DNA of 64,000 nt, taken from positions 1 through 64,000 of the forward strand of contig NZ_JAFLNE010000001.1 in assembly GCF_017313225.1 (NCBI RefSeq). Reading direction: 5' to 3'. Of this stretch, positions 58,723 to 64,000 are shown one piece after another (positions within the stretch are counted from its first letter, which is position 1; every line of letters begins with the position of its first letter). The position numbers were made by a program, and so were the translations under genes. Below the pieces are notes generated by a model. That model saw only the letters and a program-made list of their open reading frames with translations. It had not been told where the DNA came from and ran no database searches. This DNA is from Allomuricauda sp. CAU 1633 (GTDB lineage Bacteria > Bacteroidota > Bacteroidia > Flavobacteriales > Flavobacteriaceae).

Positions 58723-61001
58723 TGATGCTGGTGGTTGGCCATACTTTTCTTGAATGAAAATTTCGGAAGACTCAATTTTTGAATTTCCCCTCCCTCTTCA
58801 ATTTGAATCGTTTGGTTGACCTCCACGTTATTGAAAATAGAAACTGGCTTTGTATGATGCGGCCATTTGATCTCCAATTGTTTGATAACCTCGGCTTGCC
58901 CCAAACCAATTTCAGCCATTAAGCTGTTTCCGCCAAAACTCGCTCCGGTATCCACCGAATTATAAATGTTTCGTTCCTTACCATCTTCTTCAATGGTGAT
59001 GATGATTTTTGCCCCAATCGCAGACCGATTGCTTTGCTTCCCTTTCAACACAATATTGATCCAATTATTTTCATTGCCCATCGGGTTTTCAAAAAGCAGA
59101 TTGCGGAATACATCGCCTTCCACTGCCCCGCCCATTACGGCATAAATATCCTGGTCCCCATCCATATCCATATCCCCAAAACCAATGGCATGTCCTTTTT
59201 GAATGTGTCCAAAACCACCACTGTAGGTAACATCTTCAAAATTTTTCCCGTTTACATTTCGGTACATTTTGTTGGGCACTATAGAAAAGAAATCTGGATC
59301 TCCAGTGGCCAGGTAAAAATCCAAAAAGCCATCATTATCCAAGTCCCCGAAATTACAGCCCATAGTAGCAACGGGTTCGGTCAGGTTGGTTTTTAAGGAG
59401 ACTTCCGTAAAGGTGTTATCACCATTATTTTGATATAATAGTGGTCGATATTCGGATGTATTGGTCTTGAGATTTCTTAGGAGCATTTCGGATGGCAACA
59501 CCTCGGAAGAAGAGTAGCCGGAAACAAAAATATCCTCAAAACCATCATTGTTGTAATCGAAAAACCATGTTGGGAAACTCAATTCTGGTTCTGCAACGCC
59601 AGCACTTTCATCGGCAATTTTAAAAGACGGTTTTCCGGTTTCTTTTGTGGTGTTAATGTACAAGGTGTTCGGACCGTCGTAGTCGGACAGGTATAAATCG
59701 GGGTATAAATCATTGTTGATATCACCACTGGCAACCCCTTTAAAATATCCCGGCACAGTAATCCCCGCTTCTTTGGCGATATTCTGGAAGGTGCCGTCCC
59801 CATTGTTCAAAAACAGTTCACAAAAGCTTTGTTTGGCTTCGGACCATTCGTTGGCAATGAATAAATCGAGCCATCCATCCAGATTAACATCGGTCCAAAC
59901 GGCCGTTTGCGTTGGATGCAAGGAATACAAGCCCGCAGCCTTGGTCACATCGGTAAAGGTTCCATCCCCATTATTGCGCATCAAGGAGTTGGGAATACTT
60001 CCGTAGACAGACAACCAAGCACCTCTTAAAATCATAAAATCCATATGGCCATCATTGTCATAATCGGCATGTCTTAAATTAAGGCCACCAGTAACGCCTT
60101 TCAGTCCAGCATCATTGGTTTTGTTCGAAAAGCCCCCCACTCCATCATTTTCAAAATACTTGATTTGATCATTGAACCCCCATGAGGATGCAATAATATC
60201 CAAATAGCCATCGCCATTAAAATCATCTACACAAGTTCCCCCAGACAATTGGTTAACATCCACCCCCAAGTCCATGGCAATATCACTAAAGTGAGTGATA
60301 GATCCGGAGTTGGAAAAGTGGGATTCTGGAATTCTAAACTCCCTCGGCACTTTTTCCGGATATTGGCCCAAAGTCATATTAGCTATATTCAACAAATATT
60401 GACACTCCAAATCATTTGGATTGATGGCAAGCAATTCGATTAGTAATACTATGGATTGCTCCGCCCCTTCGCGCATAACATGTTGTGCTTTTGGGCTTAT
60501 GGGAATGATACAAGATTCATTGGTGTGGTTGGCAATACAATTGTCCTGTTCGGCTTTTCGCATATAGGCAATGGCCAATTGCTTTTTGAGGTAATAGACC
60601 AACTCTGTCTTTGACTTTACATTATTCCCTTCCACAACTTGTAGAACACGGTTTAAATTGGCTATGGCCTCTTCCGTCTTCCCAGCATTCAACAGTTCCA
60701 ATCCATAAGTAAACATCAAATTGAGTTGTTCACTTCCCCTGGTTGATTGGATTCTCTTCTCCAAAATAGAAACTTTTTGACTGTTGAATATGTAGGGTAC
60801 GCTTTCTATATTGATGGCTGCAATTCTTTGTTGGATGTCCTGAATCATCTCCAGAGTGGAACTGTCCTTTTTTACAGATATCGTACTCGTTTCACCTACC
60901 TTGGAAGCATCGTTGGTTTTATTCGAATTTATACAACCAACCAACAATACAGACCATAAAACCAGTATTTTAAAAATTCTATTTTTAATAAGAGAATGCA
61001 T
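58719..61001 (-). CDS. CRTAC1-type FG-GAP/UnbV lipoprotein
   Basis: 760 residues from the ATG at 60999-61001; a TTG-started frame reaching 61067 would run into the operator and is rejected. Lipoprotein signal WSVLLVGCINS. An N-terminal helical, TPR-like part (about 60-200, ELLNAGKTEEAIANLNRVLQ) is followed by FG-GAP repeats (DFNGDGYLDIIASSW, DVNLDGWLDLFIANEW, DMDMDGDQDIYAVMG). A C-terminal ASPIC/UnbV domain follows (about 650-740, NRSAIGAKIIITI, VDTGASFGGNSLMAEIGLG). It is the standard CRTAC1 architecture, unlike the two larger paralogues. It is divergent from GH2 across one shared operator. Confidence 0.9.
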   Translation of the reverse strand: MHSLIKNRIFKILVLWSVLLVGCINSNKTNDASKVGETSTISVKKDSSTLEMIQDIQQRIAAINIESVPYIFNSQKVSILEKRIQSTRGSEQLNLMFTYGLELLNAGKTEEAIANLNRVLQVVEGNNVKSKTELVYYLKKQLAIAYMRKAEQDNCIANHTNESCIIPISPKAQHVMREGAEQSIVLLIELLAINPNDLECQYLLNIANMTLGQYPEKVPREFRIPESHFSNSGSITHFSDIAMDLGVDVNQLSGGTCVDDFNGDGYLDIIASSWGFNDQIKYFENDGVGGFSNKTNDAGLKGVTGGLNLRHADYDNDGHMDFMILRGAWLSVYGSIPNSLMRNNGDGTFTDVTKAAGLYSLHPTQTAVWTDVNLDGWLDLFIANEWSEAKQSFCELFLNNGDGTFQNIAKEAGITVPGYFKGVASGDINNDLYPDLYLSDYDGPNTLYINTTKETGKPSFKIADESAGVAEPELSFPTWFFDYNNDGFEDIFVSGYSSSEVLPSEMLLRNLKTNTSEYRPLLYQNNGDNTFTEVSLKTNLTEPVATMGCNFGDLDNDGFLDFYLATGDPDFFSIVPNKMYRNVNGKNFEDVTYSGGFGHIQKGHAIGFGDMDMDGDQDIYAVMGGAVEGDVFRNLLFENPMGNENNWINIVLKGKQSNRSAIGAKIIITIEEDGKERNIYNSVDTGASFGGNSLMAEIGLGQAEVIKQLEIKWPHHTKPVSIFNNVEVNQTIQIEEGGEIQKLSLPKFSFKKSMANHQHH

Positions 61002-61062
61002 TTCCAAAGAGTATTGTAATCCTATAAGATTACTGAATTTAAATTGATTGTCAAAAAAATGA

Positions 61063-61100
61063 TGCAACCGATTGCATTAGTGGAATATTATGTATCTTTA
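61063..61100 (+). promoter_or_regulatory. LacI-type operator overlapping the GH2 promoter
   Basis: TGCAACCGATTGCA (61063-61076), -33 TTG at 61072-61074, an 18-nt spacer and TATCTTTA (61093-61100). It lies in the divergent region between the CRTAC1 and GH2 genes and may control both. Confidence 0.7.
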
Positions 61101-61263
61101 AGACATTCAACTTATTAAGGGATTTTTACCCTTTGATAGGACTAGTTGTAATTTCGGTGAAGACCGCTTAGCTAATGGCAGGCGGTTTTCTTACTTAAAG
61201 AACTTTTAACTTTTATTCATTATTTTGAGAAAGCAGCACATAATTTATACCCAATTCCTAAAC

Positions 61264-63984
61264 ATGATCCATAGAACAAACCATTATTTCATTATAATAG
61301 CCCTTTTATTAGTTGCGGCCTGCAATTCAGTCCCCGATACAATCCAAAACCCTAGGGAACATATTTCAATCAACCAAGATTGGAAATTTTTTAAATATGA
61401 ATCCTTTACAGATGCTGATGATTTATATTATGACGTCCGTCCAGAAGTAATAAATGTTAACGACGCAAAAGCCGCCGATACGCCTGCAACGGAAGCAGAA
61501 AAATTAAAAGCATCAGAAAAAGCATTGAAACCTTATATTTTGCCAACTGCAAATGCTTTTATAAAGGACAGCTCTAGACACTACATAAGACCCGAGGGAA
61601 ATCCTGGGATAGATTTTCCATTTGTGCAAAGCGCTTTTAATGACAATGCGTGGGAAGAAGTTACAATCCCCCACGATTGGGCCATAAAAGGGCCTTTTCA
61701 AGAAGGTGATAATGCTGAAGTCACTGGTGGAATGGGACGCTTGCCGAGTAATGGAGTTGCTTGGTATCGAAAGAAAATTGATATTACCAAGGCCGATAAA
61801 AACAAGGCTATTTTTTTAGATGTAGATGGAATCATGTCATATGCCATGGTTTGGTTAAATGGCAATTTAGTCGGTGGTTGGCCCTACGGATATAATTCAT
61901 GGCGGCTGGATTTAACGCCTCACCTTAATTTTGAAGGTGATAACCAATTGGCCATTCGTGTAGATAATCCTAACCATTCTGCACGTTGGTACCCAGGAGC
62001 TGGCATTTATCGCAATATTTGGTTGACCAAGACCCATAAAGTTCATATCGCACAATGGGGAACAACGGTTTCAACCCACAATGTTTCAGAAAATTCCGCG
62101 ACAGTGGATTTTTCCGTTTGCGTGGATAATGATTCTGAAATAAGTGCCGAAATTGATGTGGTTACCGAAATTTTTTCTTTGGAAGATAGTCTATCGGTGG
62201 TTGCACTGCTACCAAAAAAGACTTTGACGATAGCTTCGGGAAAATCAAAAAAAATATCTGGCAGGGCAACCGTTAAAAACCCCAAACTATGGGGCCCACC
62301 TCCAACACAAACACCAAACTTATATAAAGCCATTACGACAATTTCAAAAAATGGAAAAGTCATCGATTCGTACGATACCTCTTTTGGAATTCGCTCGTTG
62401 GAGTTCGACCCAAATCAAGGCATTTTGGTAAATGGCGAATTGGTTAAAATACAAGGTGTTAATGAACATCACGATTTGGGTGCTTTGGGCTCGGCCTTTA
62501 ATGTTCGTGCTGCAGAACGCAAATTGGAAATCTTAAAAGAAATGGGGTGTAATGCCATTCGAATGGCACATAATCCCCCAGCACCAGAGTTGTTGGATTT
62601 ATGTGATACAATGGGCTTTTTGGTCATTGATGAAGTGTTCGATTCCTGGGAACGTAAAAAAACACCACACGATTTTCATTTAATTTTTCCAGATTGGTAT
62701 GAAGCCGATACGCGGGCCATGGTACGTCGCGATAAAAATCATCCATCCATAATCATGTGGAGTTATGGCAATGAAGTTGGCGAGCAATATACTGACGAAG
62801 AGGGCGCTGATATAGGTAGGAAATTAGTTGAAATAGTCAAAGATGAGGACCCCACGCGTTTAACGACAAGCGCCATGAATTGGGCAAAATCCGATATGCC
62901 ATTTCCAACGGTTATGGATGTGATCAGTTTCAATTATCAAGGTGAAGGTATTCGACAAGACCCAGTTTTCGACAAGGTTACAAATCGAATAAAGACCAAG
63001 CCACAATATGAGCCTTTCCATGAAAAATTTCCCAATAAGGTGATTCTGAGTAGCGAAACAGCTTCTGCAGCCAGCAGTCGAGGAATTTATTTGTTTCCCG
63101 TAACGGATAAAATAAGTGCCCCAATGTTAAACGGAAATGGCAAAGACGACAGTATTTCGCAAGTAAGTGCGTATGAGTTGTATGCCGTGGATTTTGGATC
63201 TTCGGCAGATAAGGTTTTTGCCTCGCTCGACAAACATCCTTATTCGGCCGGAGAGTTTGTTTGGACCGGATTTGATTATTTGGGCGAACCTACCCCCTAT
63301 TATAATTGTAGAAGCTCCTATAATGGCATTATTGATTTGGCAGGTTTTCCCAAAGACAGGTATTACCTGTACCAAGCCCGTTGGCGGCCCGATTTACCCA
63401 TGGTGCATATTTTCCCCCACTGGAACTGGCCTGACCGAGTTGGGAAGGTCACTCCTGTACATGTGTTCACTTCTGGGGATGAGGTGGAATTGTTTCTTAA
63501 TGGTACATCACTTGGAAAAAAGAAAAAAGGAGAATTTGAATATCGGTTACGATGGGATGATGTGATATATCAACCAGGGGAACTAAAGGCAGTTTCCTAT
63601 AAAAATGGAAAAGTTTGGGCTGAGGAAATTGTAAAAACTACCGGTGTTCCAGCACGTCTAGAGGTAGAAGTAGATAGAAATACCATTAATTCCAATGACT
63701 TGGATTTGGCTTACATAACTGTTAAGGTGCTGGATAAAGATGGCAATTTTGTGGCCAATGCTGAAAATGAAATTGAATTTACCATTGATGGTCCAGGAGC
63801 ATTAATTGCGACCGACAATGGGAACCCATGTGATATGACCGAGTTTCCTTCACCCAAAAGAAATGCCTTTAGCGGACTGGCCTTGGGAATTGTAAAATCA
63901 AAAGATGGTCAACCCGGCACAATCAAAGTAACAGCCACTGCAGATGGATTGGAGTTGGCAACGGTTGAAATTGAAAGCAACTAA
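61264..63984 (+). CDS. Glycoside hydrolase family 2 (beta-galactosidase-like) lipoprotein
   Basis: 906 residues from the ATG at 61264; a TTG 39 nt upstream is rejected because the ATG gives a proper lipoprotein signal (IIIALLLVAACNSVP). GH2 sugar-binding domain (about 25-260, PHDWAIKGPF, VDNPNHSARWYPGAGIYRNIW), Ig-like domain, then the TIM barrel (about 385-670) with GVNEHHDLGALG, acid/base Glu504 (YGNEVGEQ) and nucleophile Glu598 (SSETASAASS). C-terminal DUF4982-like and Big-type domains follow. Likely exo-beta-galactosidase or beta-glucuronidase activity on the PUL's glycan. The gene is complete, ending 16 nt before the window edge. Confidence 0.93.
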   Translation: MIHRTNHYFIIIALLLVAACNSVPDTIQNPREHISINQDWKFFKYESFTDADDLYYDVRPEVINVNDAKAADTPATEAEKLKASEKALKPYILPTANAFIKDSSRHYIRPEGNPGIDFPFVQSAFNDNAWEEVTIPHDWAIKGPFQEGDNAEVTGGMGRLPSNGVAWYRKKIDITKADKNKAIFLDVDGIMSYAMVWLNGNLVGGWPYGYNSWRLDLTPHLNFEGDNQLAIRVDNPNHSARWYPGAGIYRNIWLTKTHKVHIAQWGTTVSTHNVSENSATVDFSVCVDNDSEISAEIDVVTEIFSLEDSLSVVALLPKKTLTIASGKSKKISGRATVKNPKLWGPPPTQTPNLYKAITTISKNGKVIDSYDTSFGIRSLEFDPNQGILVNGELVKIQGVNEHHDLGALGSAFNVRAAERKLEILKEMGCNAIRMAHNPPAPELLDLCDTMGFLVIDEVFDSWERKKTPHDFHLIFPDWYEADTRAMVRRDKNHPSIIMWSYGNEVGEQYTDEEGADIGRKLVEIVKDEDPTRLTTSAMNWAKSDMPFPTVMDVISFNYQGEGIRQDPVFDKVTNRIKTKPQYEPFHEKFPNKVILSSETASAASSRGIYLFPVTDKISAPMLNGNGKDDSISQVSAYELYAVDFGSSADKVFASLDKHPYSAGEFVWTGFDYLGEPTPYYNCRSSYNGIIDLAGFPKDRYYLYQARWRPDLPMVHIFPHWNWPDRVGKVTPVHVFTSGDEVELFLNGTSLGKKKKGEFEYRLRWDDVIYQPGELKAVSYKNGKVWAEEIVKTTGVPARLEVEVDRNTINSNDLDLAYITVKVLDKDGNFVANAENEIEFTIDGPGALIATDNGNPCDMTEFPSPKRNAFSGLALGIVKSKDGQPGTIKVTATADGLELATVEIESN

Positions 63985-64000
63985 ATTTAGTTCACTCTAT

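Noticed and set aside
61001-61067. N-terminal extension of the CRTAC1 lipoprotein from a TTG codon
   Set aside because: It would overlap the LacI-type operator and place the signal peptide 22 residues inside the protein; the ATG at 61001 gives a normal lipoprotein signal.

Overview
The window comes from a marine-type member of the Bacteroidota, most likely Flavobacteriaceae (inference). It has three TonB-linked SusC/SusD-type systems or their partners, a DUF5690 transporter, SulP and YeeE/YedE genes typical of the group, promoters with a TTG/TAnnTTTA layout, and start codons preceded by A-rich tracts instead of Shine-Dalgarno sequences. No rRNA is present; there is one tRNA, tRNA-Arg(CCT).

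Region 1 (1-11,351) looks like an integrated accessory island. Its right edge is a CTnDOT-like tyrosine integrase lying against the 3' end of tRNA-Arg(CCT). Inward of it are about 740 bp of non-coding, repeat-rich DNA, then a resolvase-type serine recombinase, then an AT-rich array of small genes all on the minus strand. Most encode membrane, lipoprotein or immunity-like proteins. Nearly every junction in the array carries one copy of an 18-bp motif (consensus ATCGTTTATTTGAACTTT on the + strand), which usually touches or closely follows the stop codon of the upstream gene. Related copies in the opposite orientation sit upstream of the serine recombinase. One interval carries an unusual ketosynthase/diiron-oxidase-like fusion and its partner; two others hold decayed genes. 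This motif-punctuated array is the least explained system in the window.

Region 2 (11,451-27,484) is a sulfur oxidation and detoxification cluster. A seven-gene operon joins a TolC/MFP/RND pump to a small PII-like protein, a DUF2892 protein and a split YeeE/YedE transporter. A sulfite oxidase/cytochrome c/hydroxylase operon, a persulfide dioxygenase-rhodanese fusion, two rhodaneses, a SulP permease and an FNR/Crp-type regulator with a cysteine cluster complete it. A 5-4-5 palindrome, GTAAC-N4-GTTAC, precedes at least four of these transcription units and is a good candidate for the regulator's site. The model is sulfane sulfur -> persulfide -> sulfite -> sulfate with export.

Region 3 (27,460-43,394) appears to be a SusCD-linked phosphonate utilisation locus: SusC, SusD, three surface or periplasmic phosphoesterase-type enzymes, an MBL-fold hydrolase and a PbfA-type PLP lyase in one operon. 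A divergent XRE-cupin regulator and a second operon (DUF5690 transporter, FAD amine oxidase, phosphonatase-like HAD) flank it. The genes suggest capture of an aminoethylphosphonate-containing polymer or lipid, release of the headgroup, import, deamination and C-P cleavage.

Region 4 (43,421-63,984) is a polysaccharide utilisation locus: GH43, SusC, SusD, two paralogous ~1,100-residue FG-GAP/UnbV lipoproteins flanking a TIG plus twin carbohydrate-binding-module lipoprotein, a third CRTAC1-type lipoprotein and a GH2 enzyme. Four promoters carry a LacI-type palindrome (GCAAYCGATTGC) placed so that its right half supplies the -33 TTG, pointing to one repressor encoded outside the window.
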